From Vesta saturnalis (lineage: Eukaryota; Arthropoda; Insecta; Coleoptera; Lampyridae), in assembly GCA_036346205.1 (NCBI GenBank), contig JARFJB010002010.1, positions 2,075,001 to 2,139,000 of the forward strand: a DNA stretch of 64,000 nt, in the 5' to 3' direction. Shown one piece after another: positions 21,791 through 33,359 of the stretch (position 1 is its first letter; each line of letters starts with the position of its first letter). Below the pieces are notes generated by a model. The model ran no database searches and was not told the DNA's origin. It worked only from the letters and a program-made list of their open reading frames with translations. Position numbers and translations under genes: made by a program.

Positions 21791-22861
21791 AAAATTTCCA
21801 GAGCCGTTTTGAGAAAATCAATATTGAAAAAAAGGCCAATTTTAATCCCATACTTAAGGGCCACATTTTATTTGTTTTTCAAAAATATTTACAAACCGTT
21901 AGCATGTACTTTTATTTACAAGTTACGATTTTCAAATTGAAAGTAGCTTTTATGGTTTCTTAGTGACAGCGCCATATTGACCGCCATTTTCAATTTAAAA
22001 TTTTAAAAAAAATGTTCGATTGTGTTTTGGGGTTACTAGCTTATCACCAAAGATTTTTTTTGGAAATTGATGTTTTTCGATTCAGGGAACACGAAAACGT
22101 TGAAATCCACGCAAAAAATTCATTTTCAATTGCAATACTTTCTCTTAGTATACATAGTATACGAGAAAGTAAAAAAACGTCGAAATTGATGCAGAACTAG
22201 CGGAAATACGTCGAATTTTTCACAGCGACGCAACTTTGAACAAGCTCAATGAATTTTCCACGCCGCGCGCTACTAACGTCTCATACTTCCATCCCGCGGT
22301 TACGGTTAACTAAAAATTCATTTGCTCACATGTAAAACTCTCTTTTTCGCTTATACATGACGGTATTATGGTATTAAAAGATATAATTACTGAAAGTTTC
22401 AAGCATGTAGGTGCACATGAAAAATAATTTGAAGATTTTAGCAGTTTTTTGCAATCATTTAAACAAATTATTAACCGATCTCGATCTACCAGGTCTCACA
22501 TTGAACTTTTTTTAATCAACTAAAAGTGAAAAGAATTTGTTACACTTTCCGAGCTATGTTTAGAAAATCCATTTTTACCGACTTTTCGATATTTGACCTT
22601 TGCTTAAACAATGCTCCCAATTGTTAAAATGGGATCCACTTGAATGTCATACTCCTTATCACTATGTCAACCAACTTTTCCACATGGCTACCTACCTGGT
22701 TTTAATTACGATATGCACTTTCGCTAATTCCACTAGGCTATTTGTATTAGTTATTCAATGCCTAGGGTTTGTTGTTGGCTAAGCTGGTGAACTTCCGGTT
22801 CGCTTCTTAACTAAGCCATTTGTAACGTGTCTTTACTTCTGCTAAAATTAAAGAATTTCTT

Positions 22862-24696
22862 ATGCCTGTCCGTAGGCAACACACTTTACTTGGATACGAA
22901 CTGAGAAATATGATTGATAACATTGCGGGAAGTAATTCAGTGGTACGCAACAATTCAAAATTCAGAGAAGTGATAAGATTTTATTGGTTAAAGGAATCAG
23001 GTGACTTTCTTTTTGGTTTTCTTCTAGAAGGCGATTTTGTGACGAAAAATTCGTGTTTAGAAACTATGCATGACGCTGGTTTTTTACAATCTCAACGTAA
23101 GGAAAAATTATACGAACTATGTAATTTAGTTTTTGTTTTATACGGTTGTAAAGTTTCCGAACAAATATGTGCTCTCGTCGTGACAGGAGGTGAGTAAAAA
23201 TTTTCTAATAGCAGTATTCCTTTTCCGGTGAATATTTATGTAATTACATTATTATTCTTCGTACTTTGCTCGTATCTAAAACATTTAATTCTCTAGGTTC
23301 TTCTTTTGGTTTTGGTCCTTTCATTGCTTCTTCAGGTTAGTGCTGTAACGGATCGTTCTCCTGTATAGGAGATACTCCCTTACACCCGGAATTATGAATA
23401 CATAGTTAGGAGTTTTTCCTAACCCTCTAATGCTGAATAGGGTTCTACCATAGCCCTCTGGAAGATAATTCGAGGGGTGACTTCTAAATCGTCTCTATTT
23501 TCTCTAAGAAAACATTAAGTTTAAGCCAAGCATGCCTCTTGAGTATTCCTATATACCAACAACTTATTGGCGAGTCTTCAATTTTTGATTAATTCATAAT
23601 GGAACCTTGGATATACAGTATATAAGTACAATTTCGAAATACTTTAAACGTGGTTGTTTATTAAACGAATTACAGCTGCAAACGTAGCAAGGTTTTCATA
23701 ATGGTGTGTGTATTCTACATACATTTAATTGGAACATTGATTAATGTTACACTTAACGAGGTTGTGTACCGGAAATCGTAACTGTTTAATTAAGATTTAG
23801 TAATAATTAACACCATTCATACTTACTGAGGTACTCGCTTTTACCGTTACTAATTTAGCTTCATCGATGCGCTATTTTGAGGTTTATTAATTATAAGTTT
23901 TGACTTTTAAGCGCATTATGAACAACTGTAATCTGCATATGTTTGCCTTGACTTGACTTTAATAGTTATGCTTTTGGTAAAGTAAAGTGCTTTATATTGG
24001 GTGATCCAGGTTATAATTAATAATGACTAAACGTTTAAATTTTTGATTTGTGATTTGTGTTTTTCACTTGCTGTGTACATTTAAGTTGTAATTGTGCGTT
24101 CTAACAAACTTTATCACAAATAAGGAAGCTATTATTTGTTCACGAACGTTAATATTTTAGTCAGCTGCCCAATTTTGATTTAAGGTTTAGAGTTTTTACT
24201 GTGCAATCATCAGAACTCTGATTTATGCTTTTAATTTTTTGTTTGTAGCAGTAGTAACAGACTGCCATTTATTTTGTGTGTTGCTTGAAGACATGTGCTT
24301 TACTTTTCAGTGATTATTATTAACTTAAAATTTTTTTTATGTTTGAGAAAAATGCAATGGTAGACATCTGGCTGAAATATTTCGATTACTTATAATATGA
24401 GTTATGTTGTGTTTCGGTTGAGTTAAAACCGATACGCAAATTGTAAGGATAGCTCTTTTTGGAACCACGGTTTCATTATTTATTTTGTTTTATTATGTGT
24501 TGTGTATTTAATTTCTAGGGTCGACACTGGATGTTGAATAGTGCATACAAAGTTTTGTTCATTATACGGTAATTTATGATTCACTTTTTTTATATTTTGT
24601 TTAGAGGAAGCAATAGAAGGAAACGTGAGAATGGTACTATTGCAACGATTAGTCAAACAATTGTGGGCATATAAACATTCTCGGCTTGTTTGCTGA
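22862..24696 (+). CDS. Unrecognised two-exon gene candidate
   Basis: The ATG at 22862 opens a 109-codon exon (to 23189) rich in Phe/Leu (FGFLLEGDF, NLVFVLYGCK) that ends at a strong donor, GGAG|GTGAGT. An acceptor TTTGTTTAG (to 24604) opens a second frame in the matching phase, EAIEGNVRMVLLQRLVKQLWAY, closed by TGA at 24694. The joined product is about 139 residues; the intron is about 1.4 kb. No signal peptide, membrane segment or family motif is recognised. The exact donor and phase match is suggestive but could arise by chance, and it may be an unrecognised TE exon. No conserved promoter was seen. Confidence 0.4.
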
Positions 24697-26905
24697 ATAG
24701 TAACTATCCCGATTTACAATACCAGTTGTTTGAGTAGAATTATTTACTGTAACTGTTTAGGAGTTAAATCCTAACTGGCGTATCCTTTTCTTGGACTGTG
24801 TCCAGCCTTATTTTTTTAACTGTAGCGTACCTCTTACTGTGTAGTAGCCCTTTTCTTGGTCTAAGGACGATATAAATATAAATCAAGTGGTGCCCTTTCA
24901 ATATTTTATGTGTACCTACGCCAGCCACACACCCACGCGACTGAGCTTTCTGCCATTCTCCCTACTAGCTGTTACTTTTGTTACCACCATAGCTTTGTGC
25001 ATGTGACAGTTAATTTTTACTCTAAGACTGGGAACAGCTCATGACCCAGAGATATCGCAACACTGTAGAGTGGTCTATAAGGGGGTGAGTTATACTACTA
25101 AAACACCAGAGAATAAAATTTCATTGTTAATTGTTTACACCAACACAAACGTCAAACTTTGATGGTTATCATCGAAAATATAAGTATATGTTAATTTCTT
25201 TTTACAATGCATGACAAAGCATCACCTTCTGAAATTAAAGTCATTATTTACGAGCTAACTTATAGGGGAATTGTGCTTAAGATGACATGCTTTTTGTTTT
25301 GAGACAACTATTTGAAAATTCAAACGTGATAAAAAATAAATCTCAGGTTACACATTTAAAACGTTGATTTATGAATCAGAGAAATGAATTTTAAAGCTAT
25401 GGAAACTTAATAGATGAATAAAGTGAAAAACCACCAATCATGTCCATTCAGATAAGATGACTCACGTCAGTCTAGGTTGACACACCTAATTACCTTTGCA
25501 CACTTCAGATATGAACACCTTAGCTCTTGTTGCAATGCCAGCACATAGAGTGTGACACCATCGCTTACATAATTGGCAACGTACCCAGTGCTCTCCTGGC
25601 TTCGATTTGTTATATAATCCGATACAATAAAGGCATGTATCATCGGATCCATTCATCAGCGTCCTGACTAAATTCTTCCGCAGGATCGGTACCTGACTCA
25701 TCCTAAAAGATAGCACACTTCACCTGATTTCGAGCTCTAACACTTGCGATTTTCCGTCTCCTTGTTATTTTGGACTTGGGTTTTAACTTCATCCATGAAA
25801 GGAGTTCCTGTCAGAACTTAAGAGCCAGTGAATTTCCTCTTGATGTTTCTTGCTTGCCCTGTAGACACTGATTTGGGAAGTGGAGAAATCTCATTTAAAA
25901 TCTCCTGGGTGGTAAACACTCCAGCAATGCTCTCCCAAAGATACTGGCGATTTGGTAAAGTCCTACAGTTCTACCTGGGTGCGCCTTTAGCCAGGTGGTC
26001 ATTTCACGGTTGTAATATGCATCAAGTGGTCCAAAAAATGAGACATCAAGTGCCTGCATCCTATGGGTCCAGTGCAGCGGTAGACACAGCAATATGACTT
26101 CATTGGTCTAGCAAATTCTAGTGTTCTAGGTTTTCGTGGATACTGTATCCATCGAGAATCAGAATAACTTTGTTTGTAGGGTTGTAGCCGGTAACTGACG
26201 AAATATGTCATCCATTTGACAAATAAGTCCCCAACTATGCAGTCACTTTCATAACATAGCTGCAAGGTTCCTGGCGGTGCACCATCAAAATATTATGGTT
26301 TAAAGTTTTTTCTCGGGATAATTATTGCAGTCGCAACGCGATTCCCAGCAGAATTGCCACAGACAGCGATAGAGACATGATGGCCATGTTCTGTACTTGC
26401 TAGTGCACCAACTTGTTTTTCCCCTTGTGTGCAAATATTTTTGGTAGCTTTTGTACGGTGCTGAGGCCAGATTCATCCAAGTTGTGAATTTTTGACGGAG
26501 GAATATCATTATCGGTGACTAACTTCTGCAAGGGTTCAAGAAACTTCATGACCTGCGGCTTATTAAAAGCTCTTGCCCTTGCTGCGGAAGTGGCTCCAGG
26601 GGCTCTGAACGAGATGGAGGGTTTACGCTCCCAAAATCCTTTCAGCTAATCCCAACTTGCCATTTGTGTATATTCATCGAATCTATGAGACACTCCTGCT
26701 TTTTTTGCAAATTCATGTGCTAATCTTCTTACATCACTGGTATTAAACCCAAAGAATCTTTGTTAAAAATTAAGTAAATGCTCCACTAACTGTTTTGCTA
26801 TAACCGATTCAAAGGTAGGCTTGAAACGGCCAAGATTTACAGGAACATTCACAAAGTGACGACGTAGTGTGGACTGCGGCATACTGAAGGCCTGAGACGC
26901 CTTAA

Positions 26906-29363
26906 CCCTTTGTCGCTCGACGGGACTTTTGAGTTCCAACTTTTTAAATGCTTTTAGCGTACCTGGTCTTAACGGGACGTAGTAGTACATATGCACTATA
27001 GCTGTAAAGCATTACTTTATGGTTGGCAACTGCGCGATTGCTTCTATCAGCTGTTTGAATGTAAGCGTGCTTTGGTGTAGTTCTCTTTGACCCTAAGGTG
27101 AATTAGTTTGGATTTAGTAATTAATATTGATTTCTAATTCCATACATGCGATAAAATTTGGTAAGTTTGATTATTGTATAGTTTGCTAAATTAGTTTTCT
27201 TTATTGTAAAATACATAATGTACAAATAATATACAAAACAAAAAGTGGGACATCAAAGTCCCCTCAGGAATTGACAATATGTATAACTGCATAATTTTAT
27301 AAGTGACAAAGTTTGAGCAAATTTCGATATTCTTATGCACTTTTAGAGTTAAAAATATGGACCGTGATCGTTATAATTGGACAAGACCGCTTACCGACGA
27401 AGCATTAATTGCAGAGGCAGAAAATATCGAAAATGAAATCCTTTTAGACTATTTGCCAGATGTAAATGCGCCTAGTGACATTAGTGATAATGAAGAAGCA
27501 GAAGTTGCTAACTTTTTCGAAGAATTAGAGTTAAATAATAATGATCTTGATGTAAATAAAAACAATACAGAAACACCCGATCCTGAATTAGCTATCGCAG
27601 GGCCTTCATCTGAATCAGACAGGAAACCATCAACTAGGAATGATAGCGATGTAGAAAGAAAATGGAAGAAAAGAAGCTTGACCGAAAGGACTGAAGCATT
27701 TAATATTACTGAAGGTGTTAATGAACATCTACTTATAAACTGTAAAACTCCAACGGATATTTTTATAACACTCTTGAACGATGTAATTGACAACATAGTT
27801 TATCAGAGCAATTTGTATGCTGTTCAAAAAGATAAAATTTTGAATTTGAAACGAGATGAATTTTTAGCTTTTATTGGCGTGAACATGCTCATGGGCTATC
27901 ATCAACTGCCTAGTTGGAAACATTTTTGGAGTACCAGCGAACATTTGGGAGTATCTCTTGTTGCAAAGATTATATCCCGAAATAGATTTGAGCAAATTCT
28001 GTCCTACTTGCATGTGAATGACAACCAACAGTTACCTGCAGAAAATAAAGTTAAAGCTTATAAAATAAGACCCATGTTAGATGGTTTGAATGCTCAATTT
28101 ATAAAATACAGTAATGACACTCGAGAACTTAGCATAGATGAATCCATGATTCGTTTCAAAGGTCGCTGTAGCCTAAAACAATACAATCCTTTCAAGCCTA
28201 TAAAGAGGGGCTACAAAATATGGTGCATTGCAGATCAAAATCGGTATATACTTCAATTTAACTTGTATCAAGGAAAAAATGAAGCTCTACAACTAGAGTT
28301 TGCTGATTTTGGCTTAGAAGAACGAGTTGTTCTCTCTTTATCTAAACCATTTTGGGAGCAAAACAGGAAGCTATATTTTGACAACTACTTTACGTTCATT
28401 TCCCTCCTGGAGAAACTTTTAATTCATAATACTATGGCATGTGGGACAATAAAAGCGAAGAGAAAATATTTGCCAAAAAATATGGCCAATAATAAAAATA
28501 TGAAAAGAGGGGTGTATGATTATAGATTTTCTTCTTCTAATATAGGTTATTTTACCTGGCAAGATAACCGAGTTGTACACATCGCTTCAAATTACCATGG
28601 AAGTGAAGAAGATACAGTGAAAAGAAAGTAGAAGGATGGTACATCCAAAAAAGTCAATTGTCCACGTGTGATAGCTGATTATAACCGTCATATGGGTGGA
28701 GTTGACTTAGCTGATCAACTTCGCAGTTCGCATTGCGTTGATAGAAAGGCAAAAAAATGGTGGCATCGCCTTTTTTGGGGATTAATTGATATAAATTGGG
28801 TTAATCCCGCAATCCTTTACAACAACATATTTGATAAAATGTCGTTGTTTGAATATCGCAGATCTGCAGCACTAGGTCTAATGAATCAGCTAACGACTAC
28901 AAACAAAAAACGTAAAAGCGACAACAACAACTCTTCTTCAAATTTTAAACGTAGAAAGTATAACTATAGCGTACCAGACGACGTGCGCTTGGGAATGCTT
29001 GGTAAACATTGGCCAAAATTTTCTACAAACAGGAGTCGTTGTGAGATGTGTAGTTCAAAGGTATTGAATCGCGCCCTCAATCAAAATGTTCAACTTGTAT
29101 TGTGTATCTGTGTTGCAATGTAAAAAAATCATGTTTTAATGAATATCATGATATGTAAAAAAAATGAATAATTTGGATTCTTCTAATATTTTATAGAGCT
29201 TTATTCCTGACGGAATCTCTAAGTCCCAGTGGAAAAAAAAGGGCACTGAATGTTTCGAAAATTTTCAAAAAATTTATATGGTCACTTCAAATGTAGCTAT
29301 AGTATATAAAACACAAAAAAAAAGTTCTTAAACTATCATTTAATCAGGTTGGGCCACAAAGGG
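26906..29363 (+). mobile_element. piggyBac-like element nested in pogo
   Basis: Flanked by TTAA at 26902-26905 and 29364-29367, the piggyBac target. The ends are CCCTTTGTCGCTCGACGGG and, in reverse, CCCTTTGTGGCCCAACCTG. Subterminal inverted motifs (GGGAC and TCAGGAAT) occur near 27245-27272 and 29203-29235. Total length is 2458 bp, close to the usual size, with one plus-strand transposase. Confidence 0.9.
27357..29158 (+). pseudogene. piggyBac transposase, nearly intact
   Basis: The ATG at 27357 (MDRDRYNWTRPLTDE) opens an acidic N-terminus (to about residue 100), then the DDE_Tnp_1_7 core: LSIDESMIRFKGRC (first Asp, near 28137), LYFDNYFTF (second, near 28380) and YNRHMGGVDLADQL (third, near 28700). 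A C-terminal nuclear-signal-like NFKRRKYNY precedes a cysteine-rich domain (RCEMC...KCSTC..YLCCN...CF) reached only after a one-base deletion near 29060, ending at 29158. The only other lesion is an in-frame TAG at 28629-28631 between the second and third Asp. About 600 codons, the normal length. Known function: seamless cut-and-paste at TTAA. Two lesions in 1.8 kb point to a fairly young copy. Confidence 0.9.
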
Positions 29364-29792
29364 TTAAGCTATCCCATCTTTTTTTCTTTGACGCTTTCAA
29401 TAGCATTCACCTTATAACATAATTTCAAAGTATTCATACACGTAAGAAATTCAGGGTAAGGTGACATACTATGACACATGCTGATTCTTCAATATTCATA
29501 ACTCATATTAACCACAGTTCATATCAAAGTAATCAAATACAACAAAAAACTTACCTGATAGATATTTATTGGCACAAACACTTTCAACAAAATAATATTT
29601 TCGAGTGATGAAATCAAAACAATGCACACCACATCTACACAACGCAAGCGGGCGGGTACGAATATTTTAAGTGATCAAGCCATCTGTGAGCCAATGTGTG
29701 AAAGTGGATTACGTACTTGCGGCGCGTATATTTGAATGGATATAGTTACTATATCATCTTACCCGAGTATGTCAACTTACGCATAATTCCAC

Positions 29793-32700
29793 TAATTAAT
29801 TTTGTCATCTATCAATATTTCGGAGCTAATTTGGTAACGTACTAAAGATTTAACAAGAAGTAAGGTGAAACCTTTATATCAAATAAACGCATTCACTGTA
29901 GTTTATTATGTATGATATTGCAGCGTCCCCCAGGTACTCTATCTTGAAATGTGTAATTTGAACTTATTTGCAATAATGCAAATCGAAGAACAAAACAATC
30001 GCTAAGTGATTTATCTTGACTTTACTGACAGTAATGTTACTATTCCTGAAATTATTTGCTTGCCTTACACTGACTTTCCTGACAATAATTACAATATTAG
30101 AATTTTTAGTCTGATATTTAATTCCTCGCAAACCTCAAATCTGATCACAAAAATTGGCCGTCTAGTGATTGGTACGCTGTGCTATTTGAATTAGATAGAT
30201 GTATTAAATCATGTGGGGCAGGTAAAAAATGAAATTACTCAAATTAAAATTACGAGCTTTCCGCAATGGTGGTTTAGCCCGTTAATGTACTGGGAAAGAA
30301 CCACCAATAAAACCCACTTTATTCATAAATAAATAATTGTACAAGTACATTAATAAATCAAATAACACAAAAAAAAACAACGAAAGGGTTAAATATATAA
30401 CAAGATACCATCAAATCAGGTTAAAGTGAGTACAAAATTATAACATTAAGATAAAAATAAATAAAAATCCGTTTATATAAACACAAAAAACCCCTGTAGT
30501 CACAATCACAATTGTGTCATAAATAATAAGAATAAAAATCGTAATACCAAACACGTGGCCCTTTAAAACCAATCATGCCGGTCTTTAAGTAAATAAGCAC
30601 ATAAAACAATAAGGAGAATTACAGTACATATAAAATACAACAACCGTAAAATTGCACAGTTGATAATAAGGTAAATGCAAGGACAAAAGCAACTAGACAA
30701 GGAATTTACACGTACACAATTGTTAATTGACTACTGAAGCACATAATACTTACGTAAATGTGCCACAAATTACATATAAAGAGAAATTAGTTCGCAGGAA
30801 AGCAATTCTACTTAACAAACTGACAAAAAACTCATTAAAACAAAGCCTTACAAGGGTAAGTTGTAAATAGATCTTAACATCGTTACCGGTATATAAGGTT
30901 GAATGCGTTAAAAAAATACAGCATTCCTTTCTCAGGTTACAGATTCATCTATACAACAATAAAAATAAAGTTCGAGGTGTTTAATGGTCATCTGGACCCG
31001 GGAGTATGTAAACACTCGTCAATTGCACATTACAATTAATAACCGAGCAGTATCCTGTACCTGTTCCAGTCCCACTTCTACACAAATGTAAATATAAACA
31101 ATAAACAACAATGCTCATTCACACAAATACAAGAGTGAATGAGCGCTATACTGTCTCTTATTTTAGCAGAGTTTAGCTTAATAAGCTCGTGTGCGAATGA
31201 GATATCTTTGCAAGGCAATGCTCGATTTGTAATACGTTATATAGGTTTGTAGAATTATTTGCTGCCAGCATTAATTTATATATAAAAATGCCTACTTACA
31301 CCTGATCCTTTAAGCGATCACAGACACAAATCGTTTAACTTCAAAAAGGTTGACTATTATTTATAGATTAATATTTGAAATACACATTAAAACTAACACC
31401 CGGAAGAAAAGACAAATTAGTGTTGGCTAATTCAAAAGAAAATGTACACGCAAGAATTATTTTAAAGACAAACTGTTTACAATAGAGGTATTCAATTAAC
31501 CCTTTAGATCTGACTCCATCGACACTGTACCTCTAACTTTTTACCCGATTTCAAAATAACTATATTTAGTCCCGTAATCGACCCCCATTTTTCAAAAGAA
31601 AAAAAAACAAAAAATTATTGTTGGAACAGTTTCATATTAATTATTGAACGACATCTTAATTTTAAAAATATGCATTCGTCCGTAACAAGCGCTACATTTG
31701 GATCTCAAGTTTCAACGTACCAAACAAAGACGTCTTTGGTTGCAGTGTGTACTGACGTAATTGATTACTAACTGGTGACATTTTTACATCAAGAAAGTGA
31801 GCATAAGAATTTCCAATGATTCCTTACGCCCCTTATCCCGAAAACTATGCTCAAATAACGACTTAATATTTAACAAAATATGTTAAACCCCATTAATTAA
31901 CTTTCCTATCGCGGTAACAATGTCGACAAAAAAAAAGTTTTGTTGCAATAATAAAATTTTCGCCGCGCACTACCTACAATACTAATCAACAACATTCTAC
32001 TCTCAATTTGCACTAGGGTTGAACTCTTCCATTAAGGTGCAGAAAATATTAGAGGAAATATCAATCAAACGTATTTTTCTTGTAAAATAATAAATATTAC
32101 TTGTATGTAAGCTATCCAAAAACATATCTCATTATGGAATCAATATTCCGCTTGTGGGGGCGTGTAGTATATTATTTATGTGTCCCAAAAATAAATCGTC
32201 AATTTCGTATTTCTTATAAGTAAACAGTTGGAATAAATCCAAGTAATATTGAACTGTACGCAGATACTATAAATATTTACTATTAGACTGATATTTATAA
32301 CAACACATACTCGAAATATTCAATTAAATAGTTATACAATTTCATTTTGCTTTAAAGTGAGTAATTAGGCAAGTATGGAATAGTACAATACTATGGACGA
32401 TTATGCAAATTTCCGTCAATTAGCAAATTCTATTCCGCTATTATTTATACAGAACAATGACGAAAGCATACCAGAGAAATTGTACGCTTGCTGTCTATAA
32501 CGAAATATTTAATTAGTTTGTATTGTTGTACGGCTTTACAGGTGTAAATGTAGACAAGCGACGATTTTATGAATGCGCTAATTATGCTAAATAATCACTT
32601 CAGGAAAGTCATAAATAGAGTATTTAAGAAAACGTTTTTCTTCTTTTCAAACAGTCCCCTTTAGGTTTGTATTTCAATTTTGAAGATAAAGAGATTCTAT

Positions 32701-33350
32701 TTAACGCTTTCTATTCCTTGTTTCTTGAATATCTGAATCACAGACGTTTATATAAATTGTATTAAAACCTTTCGCTTTCATTAATTACTTTACTTTTACG
32801 TTTTTCTTAGATTTTCATTAAGTTAATTATTTTTCTTTTATTTCCCAAACCATTAAATATATATCTACCAAATTATTGATATTAAGTATAAGGCATTAAC
32901 TGAAATATGTACGAAGTAAAAAAGTTTTAAATAAAACAAAAATCCTATTAGCACACCATCAATTTTAATTAAAAGTTGGAGTAAAGCTTTGTTAATTCCA
33001 TCTACAAAACGAGATTCGTTTAACTTATCGTAATTCGCTTAGGAACACAAATTTTATATAAAAGCCGAATCGGATATCCTTAAAATCAATCAAATGTGTG
33101 TCTTTTTATTTTATTTTAATTTTTTTTGCTTACTAAGATCACTTTTTTATTTAATATTAAAAGAACTGCGGCTGTACCGTTGATTGCTAAATGTGTAGTT
33201 AGATACTTTATTATTCATTTTTAATTAAAAACCCAAACTTACCAATGAAACTGTTTCTCATGAATGTAAATTAAGATTTAAATATCATAGATGTAATAGA
33301 AGTGATATAGGATGTGAATCATAATATTAATTAATTAATATCGAGGAATA
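29793..33350. other. Gene-free AT-rich stretch
   Basis: About 3.5 kb without a convincing frame. The only structure found is the dispersed repeat at 30590-30880. Confidence 0.5.
30590..30880. repeat. Dispersed AT-rich repeat, copy 2
   Basis: Same orientation as 4320-4640. The best block is ACAAATTACATATAA with AGTTCGC and AAAGCAATTCTA (30765-30815). Other shared text is AACCGTAAAATTG, AAGGTAA and ACGTACACAATTGT. Confidence 0.5.
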
Positions 33351-33359
33351 TGAATTTGG

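Larger units (their letters stand above)
19861..22525. mobile_element. Non-coding element with long inverted terminal repeats
   Basis: The left arm (19861-20047) and the right arm (22282-22525) are inverted copies. Shared words are AAAGTTCAATGTGAGAC, AATTTGTT, ATTGCAAAAAA, GCACCTACATG, AATTTTTAGTT and AACCGCGGGATGGAAGTATG. The right arm is about 60 bases longer. No transposase frame is visible inside. The interior has a 425-bp tandem duplication and a SINE (20477-20855) with its own target duplication, so the SINE is younger. Outer tips and target duplication could not be fixed. Confidence 0.7.
25486..29420 (-). pseudogene. pogo/Tigger (DDE_1) transposase with C-terminal PHD-like finger
   Basis: The N-terminal start is on the far side of the piggyBac insertion: NAIESVKEKKMG (29370-29405), then LKASQAFSMPQSTLRRH (from about 26905 down), a Psq-type helix-turn-helix. 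Next come VNLGRFKPTF, KQLVEHLL, a WLKGF-like stretch with stops, IHNLDESG (first Asp, near 26480), GDLFVKWMTYFVSY, CLPLHWTHRMQALDVSFFGPL (about 26030-26090) and a finger with CLYC...CQLC..WCHTLC (25486-25680). Known function: cut-and-paste transposase, nuclear. Frameshifts and stops are frequent throughout. The split at TTAA joins exactly, so the transposase frame predates the piggyBac arrival. Confidence 0.8.
25265..29792 (-). mobile_element. pogo/Tigger-like transposon, split by piggyBac
   Basis: The left end GGGGAATTGTGCTTAAG (25265) and the right end read in reverse, GTGGAATTATGCGTAAG (to 29792), form inverted repeats of about 29 bases with about five mismatches, flanked by TA on both sides (25263-25264, 29793-29794). 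It contains a minus-strand pogo-type transposase. Subtracting the piggyBac insertion and one TTAA leaves about 2.07 kb, a normal size for this group. Confidence 0.8.
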
